The notes under the pieces were generated by a model. It did no database searches, was not told where the DNA came from, and saw only the letters and a program-made list of their open reading frames with translations. The position numbers and the translations under genes were made by a program. From Ditibartonella apihabitans (GTDB lineage: Bacteria > Pseudomonadota > Alphaproteobacteria > Rhizobiales > Rhizobiaceae), in assembly GCF_002007485.1 (NCBI RefSeq), contig NZ_CP015820.1, forward strand, positions 124,001-188,000: a DNA stretch of 64,000 nucleotides. Direction: 5' to 3'. Positions 36,637 through 46,901 of this stretch are shown piece after piece (position 1 is the first letter of the stretch; the number at the start of each line of letters is the position of its first letter).

Positions 36637-39600
36637 CCAAACGCGAAATTCCTGAAGATGCCATTAAAAATCAGACGGCCGCTTCAAATCCGCAAAGCAG
36701 TGCGTGGGTGTCTGCCAATGCCGGCTCCGGCAAAACCCATGTTTTGACGTTTCGGGTTATAAGGCTTTTATTGAATGGCACCGAACCGGCGCGGATTTTG
36801 TGCCTCACTTATACCAAAGCGGCCGCTGCTGTCATGCAAACGCGCATTTTCCAGACTCTTTCCGGCTGGACAGAGCTTGACGATGACAAATTGACAGAGG
36901 TGTTGATCGCGCTTGAGGGTAAAAAACCCGATACTAAAAGGCTTGACGAAGCGCGTAGACTTTTTGCCCGTGCTCTTGAAACACCGGGCGGGTTAAAAAT
37001 CCAGACGATCCATGCTTTTTGTGAAGGCCTGCTTCACCAATTTCCTTTGGAAGCCAATATCGCCGGCCATTTCGAGATGATGGACGATCTCAAGCGTGAC
37101 GAGTTTTTCAAAAATGCGCGCCGTGACTTGCTTGAAAAAGCTTATTTGCAAAAAAATAGTTCTCTTCATGACGCATTGATGCTGGTTTTGAAAACAGCAG
37201 GAGAAAATGGACTTTTTACGCTGTTAGACGAAGCAATTGAAAAACGGCAGGCTTTAAGGGCGTTTCTCACGCGTGTGAGTGGACCGGATGGCAAGCATAT
37301 TCTGGAAAAAGCATTACAAATATCTCCGGAAGATACGGAAGAAAATCTCACTGATGAAATCCGTAAAACGGCGCTTCATTCGGAGGAGACTATTGAGGCA
37401 TTCAAAAGTCTCGGCCACTCTTTCGCCCAAGATTTTGTTGAAAGATTGGAGCTTGTAGAAAAGGCGGATAATAGCGAGAGCATAAAATTTATCGAACTTG
37501 CCTATTTTACCCGTGGAAATCCGCGAAAAATAAGCAATTTGGCATCAAAAAAACTTCTTGCAGCTTTGCCATGGCTTGCAGACGATTTGTTAAAGCGTCA
37601 GGAAAAGCTCGCTTCCTATCTCGACAAGTTGCGACGTGTACGACTGGTACGGCTCAATTTGGCAGCCTTCAAGCTCTGTTACCGGCTTTTGGCGCGTTAT
37701 GAAAGTTTGAAGAAAGCGGAAGGTTTGCTTGATTTCGATGATTTGATCGAGCGGGCGCTTAATCTGTTAAAACGCGACGGTGCAGGCCAATGGGTACAAT
37801 ATAAACTGGATAGGGGCATTGACCATATTCTGGTTGACGAAGCACAGGATACAAGCCCTTCCCAGTGGCAAATAATCCAGCTTCTTGCACAGGAATTTTT
37901 TGTCGGGGAAGGACAAAGAGAGGTCAATCGCACTGTTTTTGCCGTTGGTGACGAAAAACAGTCGATCTATTCCTTCCAAGGCGCTGTACCGGAAGATTTT
38001 GCAACGAATGGTCGCATTATCGAAAGAAAAGCCGAAGCCGTTGGCAAGTCTTTCGGCCACATACGTTTGAATTATTCCTTCCGTTCGACTGCCGATGTTT
38101 TAAAAAGTGTTGATCGGGTATTTGAAAAACCTGAAAATTATAAAGGTCTTTCAGCCGAAAATATCAAAACCGTGCATGAGCCGGTTCGCCGCAATGACCC
38201 GGGTGAAGTGGTGATCTGGGACAATATTGCGCCGACCGATGTAGAAGAACCGGAAGACTGGCGCAAACCTATTGACCAGCTTCATGCACCGGCTGTTCGC
38301 CTTGCCGAAGAAATAGCAACGACGATCAGCCATTGGCTTTATCATCATGAAATGCTTTCTGGTCAGGGAAGAGAAGTTAAAGCCAGTGATATTATGGTGC
38401 TGGTGAGAAAACGCGACCAGTTTGTTCCGGCTTTGGCGCGCGCATTGAAAAACCGCAATGTTCCGGTTGCCGGTGCCGACCGCTTGCGTCTGGCGAGCCA
38501 TATTGCCGTGCGTGATTTAACGGCGCTTGCCCGATTTGTTCTGCAACCGCAGGATGACCTTTCTCTCGCATCCGTTTTGAAAAGCCCGCTTTTCGGACTT
38601 GATGAAGATGATCTTTATCATATTGCTATAAACCGTGAAGGAAGCCTGTTTAATAGCCTTGAAGCCCATAGTGAAGAGAAGCCCGAATTTGCAACTGTTC
38701 TGGCTTTACTCAAAAAATATAGAAACCTCGCCGATAAAACGCCTGTCTATGAATTTTATAGCCATATATTGAGCGAAGATCAGGGACGAGCAAAAATTCT
38801 CGCCCGATTGGGTTCGGAAGCAAGCGATGTCCTTGATGCGTTCATGGATTATACCTTATCCATCCAGAAAACCGGTTTGCCCGGTTTGCAGGCTTTTCTG
38901 GAAACAATCAAGCTTTCCGATCCGGAAATCAAACGTGAACTCGACCAGAACCGTGAAGAAGTCCGTATTATGACTGTTCATGCGGCAAAAGGGCTTGAAA
39001 GCGCCATTGTCTTTCTGGTCGATTCCGGTTCGCGTATCTGGAACGCGCAACATGAACCGAAATTCATCGAAATTGATGATCATGGCGAGAAGAGCTTTTT
39101 GTGGCAGCCCGCCAAGGAGTTCAAAACATCATTCGGTGACAATTATATCAATACGTTAAAATTAAAAGCCGAAGAAGAATATAGGCGCCTTCTTTATGTT
39201 GGCATGACACGGGCAGAAGACCGCCTTATTGTTTGTGGTTATCAGGGAAAGAATGTTGTTAGCGGGACATGGAGTGAACTTGTCGGTGAAGCATTGAAGC
39301 CGGTTTCGGAAGAAATTGCCGGACCTTCACCCGACATCAAGGCATGGCGTTATTGCGTGGATGACAACCGCACAAGTGTTGAAACAAAAACTGCGGAAGA
39401 TGAAGCAGTCGTTCCGGCTTTTCCGCTTCCTTCCTATTTCCATAGACGTATGGAACCGGAAACCGATTTACCTAAGCCGCTTACCCCTTCAGGTGCTTCA
39501 CTTGACATTGACGAGAATGCACCGGCGGCAAAAAATAATGTTACGATTTCGCCGGTTCTGGGAGAAAAACCGGCAAATTCTTCATTTGCTATCGAACGGG

Positions 39601-40115
39601 GGACGATCATTCACCGGCTTTTGCAGTATTTGCCGCAAATAAAGGAGGAAGACAGGCAAAGGCTTGCCCGTGCCTATCTTGAAAAAGCAGCACCTGAATG
39701 GAGCGAGGAACAAAGAGCGGATGCTTTTGAACAAACCTTCAAGGTTATGGATGATGAAGCACTGCGCCCCTTGTTTACCAAAGAAGCGCGTGCCGAAGTG
39801 ACATTGATGGGAACTGTCACAATAAGGGGTAAAAAATACGTTGTTTCCGGACAAATAGACCGCCTCAATGATGGCGATGACACGATTGTTCTGGGAGATT
39901 TCAAAACCGGTCGTGCGCCAAAACGCGAGCAGCAAATTCCCGACAGCTACATGTTGCAAATGGCACTTTACCGGACGCTATTGATGAGCATTCATCCGGA
40001 TAAGACCGTTAGAACATTGTTGATCTATAGTGACGGACCAAAAGTTTTTGAACTCGACGGCAAAAAACTCGATTTCATTATCAATAAAGAAAAAACTAAT
40101 TCACCGGAACAATAA
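36633..40115 (+). CDS. addA: Double-strand break repair helicase AddA
   Basis: Superfamily 1 (UvrD-like) helicase and nuclease, 1,160 residues, the motor subunit of AddAB. Walker A SANAGSGKTHVL is at about residues 28-37, followed by CLTYTKAAAAVM, motif II with LVDEAQDTSPSQW, FAVGDEKQSIYSFQGA (motif III), MTVHAAKGLESAIVFL (motif V) and RRLLYVGMTRAEDRLIV (motif VI). The C-terminal RecB-type nuclease domain shows VVSGQIDRLND and LGDFKTGRAPKREQQ. It is translationally coupled to addB (ATGA) and ends 79 bases before trxA. Confidence 0.97.
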   Translation: MTKREIPEDAIKNQTAASNPQSSAWVSANAGSGKTHVLTFRVIRLLLNGTEPARILCLTYTKAAAAVMQTRIFQTLSGWTELDDDKLTEVLIALEGKKPDTKRLDEARRLFARALETPGGLKIQTIHAFCEGLLHQFPLEANIAGHFEMMDDLKRDEFFKNARRDLLEKAYLQKNSSLHDALMLVLKTAGENGLFTLLDEAIEKRQALRAFLTRVSGPDGKHILEKALQISPEDTEENLTDEIRKTALHSEETIEAFKSLGHSFAQDFVERLELVEKADNSESIKFIELAYFTRGNPRKISNLASKKLLAALPWLADDLLKRQEKLASYLDKLRRVRLVRLNLAAFKLCYRLLARYESLKKAEGLLDFDDLIERALNLLKRDGAGQWVQYKLDRGIDHILVDEAQDTSPSQWQIIQLLAQEFFVGEGQREVNRTVFAVGDEKQSIYSFQGAVPEDFATNGRIIERKAEAVGKSFGHIRLNYSFRSTADVLKSVDRVFEKPENYKGLSAENIKTVHEPVRRNDPGEVVIWDNIAPTDVEEPEDWRKPIDQLHAPAVRLAEEIATTISHWLYHHEMLSGQGREVKASDIMVLVRKRDQFVPALARALKNRNVPVAGADRLRLASHIAVRDLTALARFVLQPQDDLSLASVLKSPLFGLDEDDLYHIAINREGSLFNSLEAHSEEKPEFATVLALLKKYRNLADKTPVYEFYSHILSEDQGRAKILARLGSEASDVLDAFMDYTLSIQKTGLPGLQAFLETIKLSDPEIKRELDQNREEVRIMTVHAAKGLESAIVFLVDSGSRIWNAQHEPKFIEIDDHGEKSFLWQPAKEFKTSFGDNYINTLKLKAEEEYRRLLYVGMTRAEDRLIVCGYQGKNVVSGTWSELVGEALKPVSEEIAGPSPDIKAWRYCVDDNRTSVETKTAEDEAVVPAFPLPSYFHRRMEPETDLPKPLTPSGASLDIDENAPAAKNNVTISPVLGEKPANSSFAIERGTIIHRLLQYLPQIKEEDRQRLARAYLEKAAPEWSEEQRADAFEQTFKVMDDEALRPLFTKEARAEVTLMGTVTIRGKKYVVSGQIDRLNDGDDTIVLGDFKTGRAPKREQQIPDSYMLQMALYRTLLMSIHPDKTVRTLLIYSDGPKVFELDGKKLDFIINKEKTNSPEQ

Positions 40116-40194
40116 AGGGTGAAAAAGCTTGCTCTTGACGGAATCGGTCTGGCACGCCAAATTTAGGCAAATTGGAATCACAAAGGAAAGATCA

Positions 40195-40518
40195 ATGAGC
40201 ACTGTAAAAGTCGATACAAGCAATTTTGAAAATGACGTGCTAAAGTCGGCAGAACCTGTTGTTGTAGACTTCTGGGCAGAATGGTGCGGTCCATGTAAAA
40301 TGATAGCCCCCTCGCTTGAAGAAATTGCTACCGAATTACAGGGTAAGGTCAAAGTCGCCAAAATCAATATTGATGAAAATCCCGAACTTGCAACGCAGTT
40401 CGGTGTCCGTTCAATCCCCACATTATTGTTGTTCAATAATGGTGAAATCGTCTCCAATATGGTGGGTGCTGCTCCCAAAAGCCGTTTGGCAGACTGGATT
40501 AAAGACGGAGTAAAATAA
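40195..40518 (+). CDS. trxA: Thioredoxin 1
   Basis: Cytoplasmic thiol-disulphide oxidoreductase that donates electrons to ribonucleotide reductase and others. 107 residues with the active site WCGPC at 30-34 and the cis-proline in [13 protein letters not shown] 40195 follows AAGGAAAG; the frame is open to 40129 but the extension is not conserved. A TTGACG at 40134-40139 in the short gap after addA could be a -35 element for a separate trxA promoter, but I do not see a convincing -10. A terminator follows. Confidence 0.97.
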   Translation: MSTVKVDTSNFENDVLKSAEPVVVDFWAEWCGPCKMIAPSLEEIATELQGKVKVAKINIDENPELATQFGVRSIPTLLLFNNGEIVSNMVGAAPKSRLADWIKDGVK

Positions 40519-40539
40519 GTCCGTAGAATTTATTTTAAT

Positions 40540-40575
40540 AAAAACGGCATCCAATTCATTTGGTGCCGTTTTTGT
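40540..40575 (+). terminator. Rho-independent terminator after trxA
   Basis: Stem aaaacggca-ccaa / ttgg-tgccgtttt with a single-base bulge and ttca loop, flanked by A and T tracts, 22 bases after the trxA stop. It closes the forward run from the sensor kinase to trxA. Confidence 0.88.
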
Positions 40576-41218
40576 ATTTGTGTTATCCGTTTCCCGTTTA
40601 CATATTTGGCTTGTCAATTTTCGTCTCGGCTTGTCGGCAAAAACTGTTCCGATGCAAATGATTTGGAGCAAAAAAATTGCGGTATTCCGACTTATAAAGC
40701 AGAGAGCGTAAATGGGATTGGCCATTATCCAATCCTGTTTTTTGAGACAAATTTTATAAAAACCACCACGCAAAACCATAATCCGGCTCACTTTTAATCG
40801 TTAAAACCCTCGCAATTTCAGAAAAATCAAGAAAGTGAATCAACCGGAGATAGAAAGGCGAGGGCAAGAAAGCGGTTCAATAAGAAAATTCATGAATTTT
40901 AGGTTTATTTTCTTTCATTATTGTATTATTTCTCGTTTTTAGTATATCTCTTACTTCTATGGCTGGAGTTATTCTGCCATGAGGATAGAGACTTCAGGTG
41001 CATTATGAGCTTTGCCCGGTGAGCCTGGATTATACGGAACGATCGAATTGGGGGTCGGTCGTGCAAATTCCTTTTAATAGAATTTCGAATTTAAACAAAC
41101 TTGGGCACTTATGTATGTGATAATCCGATGGATTTATCAAAATTACATAATCCCAATTTTTGCGGGATGAGTTAATGATGACTGATATGGAAATTGCCTT
41201 TAACGTTTCCTCAGATAA
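40576..41218. other. Intergenic region after trxA, no intact gene
   Basis: About 640 bases with only short frames in all phases. A frame from ATG 41175 or 41178 reads MTDMEIAFNVSSDNIQH and stops at 41231, just before the helix-turn-helix frame below; it may be the displaced start of that gene. Confidence 0.4.
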
Positions 41219-41449
41219 CATTCAACATTAAAGCAGAATGAAATACAAAGTGATCTGAAAATTGGAAGCTTGTTGCGTCATTTTCGTAAGAAAAATGGCA
41301 TTACCCAAATGCAATTGGCATCAATTGCGGGTATTAGTCCCCAACAAATACAGAAATATGAAAAAGGGGCTGACAGGATTGCTGTGTCAAGATTGATAAC
41401 GCTTCTCGATTTTTTGGATATCAATTTTGAAGAATTTTCAAAGCGATGA
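41219..41449 (+). CDS. Small XRE-type helix-turn-helix protein, start unclear (possibly frameshifted)
   Basis: The frame between stops encodes LKIGSLLRHFRKKNGITQM then QLASIAGISPQQIQKYEKG, ADRIAVSRLITLLDFLDINFEEF: a complete Cro/C1-type DNA-binding domain (ITQMQLA, ISPQQIQKYEKG is the recognition helix). The only usual start codons are TTG at 41270 and 41273, which would cut into helix 1 and give 59 residues. The preceding residues IGS are conserved in the family, so the real start probably lies upstream in another frame (ATG 41175/41178, MTDMEIAF...), making a one-base frameshift likely. Alphaproteobacterial relatives repress phage-type or stress genes; the target here is unknown. Confidence 0.6.
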   Translation, partial: HSTLKQNEIQSDLKIGSLLRHFRKKNGITQMQLASIAGISPQQIQKYEKGADRIAVSRLITLLDFLDINFEEFSKR

Positions 41450-41660
41450 AGAATCTTAAACAATCTTGATCAAATAATCAACGACGTCCGGTTGCTTTTC
41501 CCCTTTGTCGTTGATTTTCTTCGTTGAACATTATGAAGAAATAGAAATTTATCGAAATTATTATCGGGCAGCTCGAAGCAAGCTTGCACATTCCGAAATG
41601 CGAGCTATGCGAGTGCCCGAAAATCGGAAGCGGCAGTTCTTTAAATTTTGACCATTTAGA

Positions 41661-43235
41661 TCAGGCGCTCCGTATCTGATAATCTTTGATTGTTGCAAAC
41701 TTGATTTTTGGTGATCGTTCCGCTTCATAATTGAGCGAAAAGTTGTTTTCTGCGAGAAATACCGGATTGCCGTCGAGATCGGATGCAATTGCATCGCGGT
41801 GTGTCGAAACAAATTTCTCGAGATCCTCTTTGTTATCGGCCGAAATCCAGCGGCATACAGTAAAGCGGGCCGGTTCAAAACCGACAGGAAGAGAATATTC
41901 GACTTTGAGACGCTCGGTCAGAACATCAATTTGCAAAGCACCGATCACACCGACAATCGACGGCGAACCATCGTCAGGCATAAAGAGCTGAACAACGCCT
42001 TCTTCCGCCATTTGCTGCAAAGCTTCTTTAAGTTTCTTTGCCTTCATCGGGTCACCGAGACGAACACGGCGCAAAATTTCCGGAGCGAAATTCGGAACGC
42101 CTTTGAAAAGAATGTCTTCGCCTTCTGTCAGCGTATCGCCAATGCGTAATGTTCCGTGGTTCGGAATTCCTACAACGTCGCCGGCATAGGCTTCGTCGGC
42201 AATCTGGCGGGAGCGGGCAAAGAAAAATTGCGGCGTTGATAATGTCATGGGTTTACCGGTGCGCACCAGTTTTGCTTTCATGCCGCGGGATAAAATTCCC
42301 GAACAAACGCGCAAAAACGCGATGCGGTCGCGGTGGTTGGGGTCCATATTGGCTTGTATTTTAAAAACAAAACCGGTCATTTTCGGCTCTGTCGCCTCGA
42401 CAATGCGTGTATCGGCAACTTGCGCCCTCGGACTTGGCCCATAGGCAACAAGAGCGTCGATAAGATCACGCACACCGTAATTCTTCAGTGCTGAACCAAA
42501 ATAGACAGGGGTCATTTGGCCTTCACGGAACGATTTTAGGTCAAATTTTTTACATGCGTCACGTGCAAGAACAACGCCTTCAACAAAAGCCGCACGGTCA
42601 TTTTCCGGCAGCAACAGGGCTGCTTCTTCGGGGCCTTTGACAGGGCGCGGAGTTTTTTCTTCGTCTTTCTGGCGTACAAGATTGTTATGAAGGTCAAAAC
42701 TTCCTGCAAAATTTTTGCCCGATCCGATTGGCCATGTCACAGGGGCTGTATCAAGTGCGAGCTTGTCTTCAATCTCGTCCAATATCTCTAATGGGTCGAG
42801 TGCTTCTCTATCCATTTTGTTGACAAATGTCACAATCGGAATGTCGCGCATGCGGCAGACTTCGAACAGTTTCAATGTTCTGGGTTCGATGCCGCGGGCT
42901 CCGTCAAGAACCATGACAGCGCTATCGACAGCCGTCAATGTGCGGTAGGTATCATCGGCAAAGTCTTCGTGGCCGGGTGTATCAAGCAAATTGAATATAT
43001 GATCTTCATATTCGAACGTCATAACCGAGGTGACAACCGAAATACCGCGTTCGCGTTCGATTTTCATCCAGTCGGAACGGGTCTGGATGCGGTCTTTCTT
43101 GGCCTTGACCTCACCTGCAAGCTGGATGGCGCCGCCGAACAATAACAATTTTTCGGTCAAGGTTGTCTTACCGGCATCAGGGTGCGCGATAATAGCAAAT
43201 GTGCGGCGCCGCGCGACCTCTTGTGCCTCGTTCAT
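41661..43235 (-). CDS. prfC: Peptide chain release factor 3
   Basis: Translational GTPase (524 residues) that removes RF1 or RF2 from the ribosome after peptide release. G1 AHPDAGKTTL near residue 17, switch-I ERGISVVTSVM, G3 DTPGHEDF, G4 NKMD, then domains II and III with KMTGFVFKIQANMDPNHRDRIAFLRVCSG and the closing segment QFMPDD-like VVQLFMPDDGSPSIVGVIG. ATG 43235 gives the usual length. It is about 245 bases after lysS on the same strand. Confidence 0.97.
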   Translation of the reverse strand: MNEAQEVARRRTFAIIAHPDAGKTTLTEKLLLFGGAIQLAGEVKAKKDRIQTRSDWMKIERERGISVVTSVMTFEYEDHIFNLLDTPGHEDFADDTYRTLTAVDSAVMVLDGARGIEPRTLKLFEVCRMRDIPIVTFVNKMDREALDPLEILDEIEDKLALDTAPVTWPIGSGKNFAGSFDLHNNLVRQKDEEKTPRPVKGPEEAALLLPENDRAAFVEGVVLARDACKKFDLKSFREGQMTPVYFGSALKNYGVRDLIDALVAYGPSPRAQVADTRIVEATEPKMTGFVFKIQANMDPNHRDRIAFLRVCSGILSRGMKAKLVRTGKPMTLSTPQFFFARSRQIADEAYAGDVVGIPNHGTLRIGDTLTEGEDILFKGVPNFAPEILRRVRLGDPMKAKKLKEALQQMAEEGVVQLFMPDDGSPSIVGVIGALQIDVLTERLKVEYSLPVGFEPARFTVCRWISADNKEDLEKFVSTHRDAIASDLDGNPVFLAENNFSLNYEAERSPKIKFATIKDYQIRSA

Positions 43236-43479
43236 AACTCACTCCTGTTGTTTCGTTATCCAAGCGACCCGATTGTTTTTATAACCGGCCGGTCGATAAT
43301 AAAATTCCGCTTCTTTTACCTCTTTTTTTAAAAAAGAGTGAGGAATTTGTGTCCTTTATCTAAAAATTTTCAACAAATTCGCGGCAAGCTTGAAGTTTGT
43401 CTTCGAGAACTGTACCGGATTGTTTCAAAATCATAATGAAAGGGTGAAAAGCCCCTTTCATGGTGAGTTTCGACCTCTT

Positions 43480-45144
43480 TTATTCGTTGACAAGTTTTCC
43501 GGCGAGCGCGTCGGCAATCAAGCTCCGCGTTTCATCAATGCCATAAAGAGCAATGAAGGAGCCAAAACGCGGTCCCCGTTCCTGACCGATCAGAACTTCA
43601 TAAAGCATTTGGAAAAATGAAACAGAAACGCCAGGCCCCCCGTCAGGGACTTTTTTGTTGTGGTCCTGATAGCGCTCTGTCACACGACCAATGTCGAGAA
43701 GTGCATTCTGGATGGTGTGGGCATCGGCATCTGCCGGCAAGTTTGCAAGCGTTTGGTCGATTTTTTCCAAAGTTTCACGCTCGACAGCATCGGGTGCACG
43801 GAATTTTTTGGTCGGTTTGACGAAATCATTGAAATAGCGGATTGCAAAACCGACAAGACTGTCAAGTTCGGGCTGGTTTTCAGGTGTAGCACCCTTGGCA
43901 TAACGCGAAATAAAGCCCCATAAGACATCGGCATTCTCGGCATTCGATGCACTCACGAGATTGAGCAACATGGCAAAAGGCACCGGTAAATCCACTTTGG
44001 GCGGATTGCCATTATGCATATGCCAGACAGGATTGTTAAGCCGGTCTTTCCAGCTTTGCTTCGGATAGGCTGAAAGAAAACTGTAATATTCGTCAACAGC
44101 TTTCGGTATCACATCGAAATAAAGCCGCTTGGCAGTTTTGGGTTTCTGATACATATAAAGGCCGAGGCTTGAGGTGGGCGCATAGGTAAGCCATTCGTCA
44201 ATTGTCAGGCCATTACCTTTCGATTTTGAAATTTTTTGTCCTTTGTCATCCAGAAATAGCTCGTAATTGAAACCTTCCGGCGGTGTCCCGCCAAGGATAC
44301 GACAAATTTTTGAAGACAAAGCCACAGAATCAATCAGATCTTTGCCAGCCATTTCATAGTCGATACCTAAAGCCGTCCAGCGCATAGCCCAATCGGCTTT
44401 CCATTGGCATTTGACCTTGCCACCGGTAACTTCGGTTTCAATTTTTTCACCGGTTTCCGGCTCGATATAGGTGATCGTACCCTTTTTGGCATCATGGGCA
44501 ATCATTGCAACTTGCAAAACTTTTCCTGAAACAGGAGAAATCGGCAAAAATGGCGAATAGGTCGCGCGCCGTTCTTCACCCAATGTGGGAACAATGACAG
44601 CCATGATTTTATCGTAATTGGCAAGCATTTTAAGGAGCGTTTCATCGAAACGTCCCGAAGTATAATAATCGGTCGCGCTGGCAAATTCGTAATTGAAGCC
44701 GAAACGGTCAAGAAAAGCGCGAAGCCGCGCATTATTGGCAGCGCCAAAAGAGGGATAATCTTTCGTAAACGGGTCGGGTACTCGCGTTAACGGTTTACCA
44801 AGATAAGTCTCCATCAGTGCACGGTTGGGGACATTTTCGGGTACTTTGCGCAATCCGTCCATGTCGTCGGAAAAACATAACAATTTGGTTTTGACTTTAT
44901 TTTCCGTCAACACATGAAAAGCGTGGCGCACCATTGTTGTGCGCGCAACTTCACCAAAAGTTCCGATATGCGGCAAACCGGAGGGACCGTAACCGGTTTC
45001 GAACATCACTGTATCAGGGTAGCCCTTTTTCTCGTAACGTTTGACAATCTTGCGCGCTTCTTCGAACGGCCATGCTCTGGATTCGGCTGCCGCATCAATG
45101 ACATCCTGATTAAGATTTTCTGCCACGAAATTGTCTGTTGCCAT
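43480..45144 (-). CDS. lysS: Lysyl-tRNA synthetase, class I
   Basis: Charges tRNA-Lys with lysine. This is the class I (LysK) type found in archaea and most alphaproteobacteria, not the class II enzyme of E. coli. The HIGH motif is PHIG (residues 58-61 in [16 protein letters not shown]), the KMSKS motif is KISKS at about 304-308, and a C-terminal helical anticodon-binding region follows. 554 residues is normal. No second lysS is in the window. An imperfect hairpin with atgaaaggg / cccctttcat (about 43436-43461) lies just after its stop and might end transcription. Confidence 0.96.
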   Translation of the reverse strand: MATDNFVAENLNQDVIDAAAESRAWPFEEARKIVKRYEKKGYPDTVMFETGYGPSGLPHIGTFGEVARTTMVRHAFHVLTENKVKTKLLCFSDDMDGLRKVPENVPNRALMETYLGKPLTRVPDPFTKDYPSFGAANNARLRAFLDRFGFNYEFASATDYYTSGRFDETLLKMLANYDKIMAVIVPTLGEERRATYSPFLPISPVSGKVLQVAMIAHDAKKGTITYIEPETGEKIETEVTGGKVKCQWKADWAMRWTALGIDYEMAGKDLIDSVALSSKICRILGGTPPEGFNYELFLDDKGQKISKSKGNGLTIDEWLTYAPTSSLGLYMYQKPKTAKRLYFDVIPKAVDEYYSFLSAYPKQSWKDRLNNPVWHMHNGNPPKVDLPVPFAMLLNLVSASNAENADVLWGFISRYAKGATPENQPELDSLVGFAIRYFNDFVKPTKKFRAPDAVERETLEKIDQTLANLPADADAHTIQNALLDIGRVTERYQDHNKKVPDGGPGVSVSFFQMLYEVLIGQERGPRFGSFIALYGIDETRSLIADALAGKLVNE

Positions 45145-45265
45145 GGGGTTTTATCCTGAATTTGAATCGTTTAAGAAAGCTCTATGGCTCAAACAGCTTT
45201 TCGTCAATCATTGTAAGAAAAAAGCGGAAAAAACCATAGACGAAGAGAGTAAAAGGGAGGAACTT

Positions 45266-45676
45266 ATGGAAAAACTGACAGCACACGAAGCGTTAATATA
45301 TATCATGGTCACAACCTCTGCCGCTGATGCGGCGGTGAGCGACGATGAACTGGAATTGATGAGCGAAATTGTTGCGCGTTTTCCGGTTTTTAAAGGGTTC
45401 GACCGGAAGCGTCTTGATCAATTGGCTGCAAAATGTTGTTCTTATCTTGCTCTTGAAGATGGAATTGAACAAATACTTGAAGTGACCGGCAAGGCACTTT
45501 CTCCAAAGCTTCGTGATACTGCTTATGCTCTCGCTGTTGAAGTTGCGGCAAGCGATCTTGATGTCAGGCAGGAAGAATTGGTGTTTTTGCAAATTTTACG
45601 CGAGCAATTCGAGCTTGAGGATTTGACTGTCGCGGCAATTGAGCGTTCAGCGAGAATCCGTTTCAGAAAAGCTTGA
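45266..45676 (+). CDS. TerB-like domain protein
   Basis: Small cytoplasmic all-helical protein of 136 residues of the TerB/DjlA-like superfamily, which has acidic metal-binding clusters. The two characteristic segments are TTSAADAAVSDDELELM and VAASDLDVRQEELVFLQIL. The frame is open upstream to 45131, overlapping the divergent lysS start, but ATG 45266 follows AAAGGGAGG at ideal distance and begins with MEKLTAHEAL, so it is the true start. It stands alone, without other Ter genes, so a role in tellurite resistance is unsupported. Confidence 0.85.
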   Translation: MEKLTAHEALIYIMVTTSAADAAVSDDELELMSEIVARFPVFKGFDRKRLDQLAAKCCSYLALEDGIEQILEVTGKALSPKLRDTAYALAVEVAASDLDVRQEELVFLQILREQFELEDLTVAAIERSARIRFRKA

Positions 45677-45803
45677 AGATACATAGTCGAAGAAAAAAGA
45701 GAACTGATCCCCTAAAATTCATTCCGGCCAAGACTGACCTAATTTTAATTTGGAATCGCGAAATGGGCTTTTCAATTTGTTTATTTCACTCAATCACTAA
45801 ACA

Positions 45804-46391
45804 TTATTTCACGAATGGCGAATATATCCCCGGATCCTGATCATCTTCCGGATTGCCAGTAAGGTCATCGCTCAAACGCATTTGCTTGAACTCTTTTTCT
45901 TGCGAGTTGAGAAAAGCTTTAAGAGCAGTGCTTACACGTGCGGCCGCATCGCTGTCGCTATCAATCATAGCATCAAGAAAATCTTTCAATGAAATACCGA
46001 TAAGGTCAAATCCGAGGTCTTTTTCAACGGCCCGAAGATCATAACTATTTCGCGGAGAATATAAAATTTCTTTCAAATAGGCTGCGGCTTCCTGAATTGG
46101 CAAACCATGCGGTTTTTCAAGGCCGAATTTTTCCGAAAGCACATAGAGAAGCTTTTCTTCTTCATCCTCGATCTCTTCGGCACTTTTCTGGTTATCCAGA
46201 GGTTTGAAGCGATTGGCAACTTGACGTGCGCCATTTTCGGCCTGTGAAGAGGTACTCGGTGTTACAGCATTGAATGTTTCTGCAAGAGTGTCGGAACTTG
46301 AATCACCATCAAGATTTTTTGCACGACGGTTGGTCAGCTCTGTGGCGGCTGCTACCGTGACATAAAGTTGCACAGGAATGGGTGGTATCAT
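45804..46391 (-). CDS. Hypothetical protein, 195 residues
   Basis: Not recognised. The N-terminus (MIPPIPVQLYVTVAAATELTNRRAKN) has a short moderately hydrophobic stretch, then a low-complexity Ser/Thr region (residues about 30-55), an acidic EEIEDEEEKLLYVLSEKFG helix and helical segments GISLKDFLDAMIDSDSDAAARVSTALKAFL. It has no cysteines, metal motifs or clear signal peptide. Codon use is like the core genes and the ATG is supported by AGGGAATTGCC-type weak spacing only. It resembles the small uncharacterised proteins of Brucella-type genomes, but I cannot name a family. Confidence 0.65.
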   Translation of the reverse strand: MIPPIPVQLYVTVAAATELTNRRAKNLDGDSSSDTLAETFNAVTPSTSSQAENGARQVANRFKPLDNQKSAEEIEDEEEKLLYVLSEKFGLEKPHGLPIQEAAAYLKEILYSPRNSYDLRAVEKDLGFDLIGISLKDFLDAMIDSDSDAAARVSTALKAFLNSQEKEFKQMRLSDDLTGNPEDDQDPGIYSPFVK

Positions 46392-46836
46392 GGCAATTCC
46401 CTATCCGGCATTGGAAAGCCGAAGAATAAACGATTGTGGGAATAGGTGCAATTGCTTTTAAATATTAATATTCAATATAAATTACGAATAGGGAATTCAA
46501 AATCCGTTAACATAATAATATTTATATAAAATATGTTTAGTCGTGAATTATTAATTCATTGGGCTTGATCTCACTATTAAAATAAAATTTTAAACTTTAA
46601 ATTGAATATTGGAATTTGTGTTAAGTTTTAAGGGTAAAATATTTATTTTCTCTTCCATCTAACCCAATAAAAGCCGGACGAAATCGTTTAACAAATTATC
46701 CTTTCGCAAATTGAAGCCAACACAAACGAATTTTAGAGCAGGAGACGCTTGATGAACATGTTTTCATCCCTGAATGAAGAAACTGTGTTGATTTCTTCTC
46801 GATTTCATGTGTTTGTTTGGCTAAAGGAGAATGAAC
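46392..46836. promoter_or_regulatory. AT-rich divergent intergenic region
   Basis: About 445 bases between the divergent hypothetical gene and the Lrp-type gene. Very AT-rich from 46440 to 46670. The last 90 bases contain a short frame with its own ribosome site (see 46752). Promoters must lie here but I cannot place them. Confidence 0.4.
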
Positions 46837-46901
46837 ATGAAGCCAATATTTATCCAGTTGCAGTGTGCGCCGGGTACAGCTTACGATGTTGCCGACATAC
46901 T
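46752..46901 (+). CDS. Possible 49-residue ORF overlapping the Lrp-type gene start
   Basis: ATG 46752 lies 8 bases after CAGGAG and the frame MNMFSSLNEETVLISSRF... runs through the start of the next gene in a different phase, stopping at 46901. The string atgaacatg occurs at both starts. It could couple translation to the downstream gene, or be chance; no homology is recognised. Confidence 0.22.

Noticed and set aside
45266-45676. Tellurite resistance locus
   Set aside because: Only a lone TerB-like domain is present; no other ter genes.
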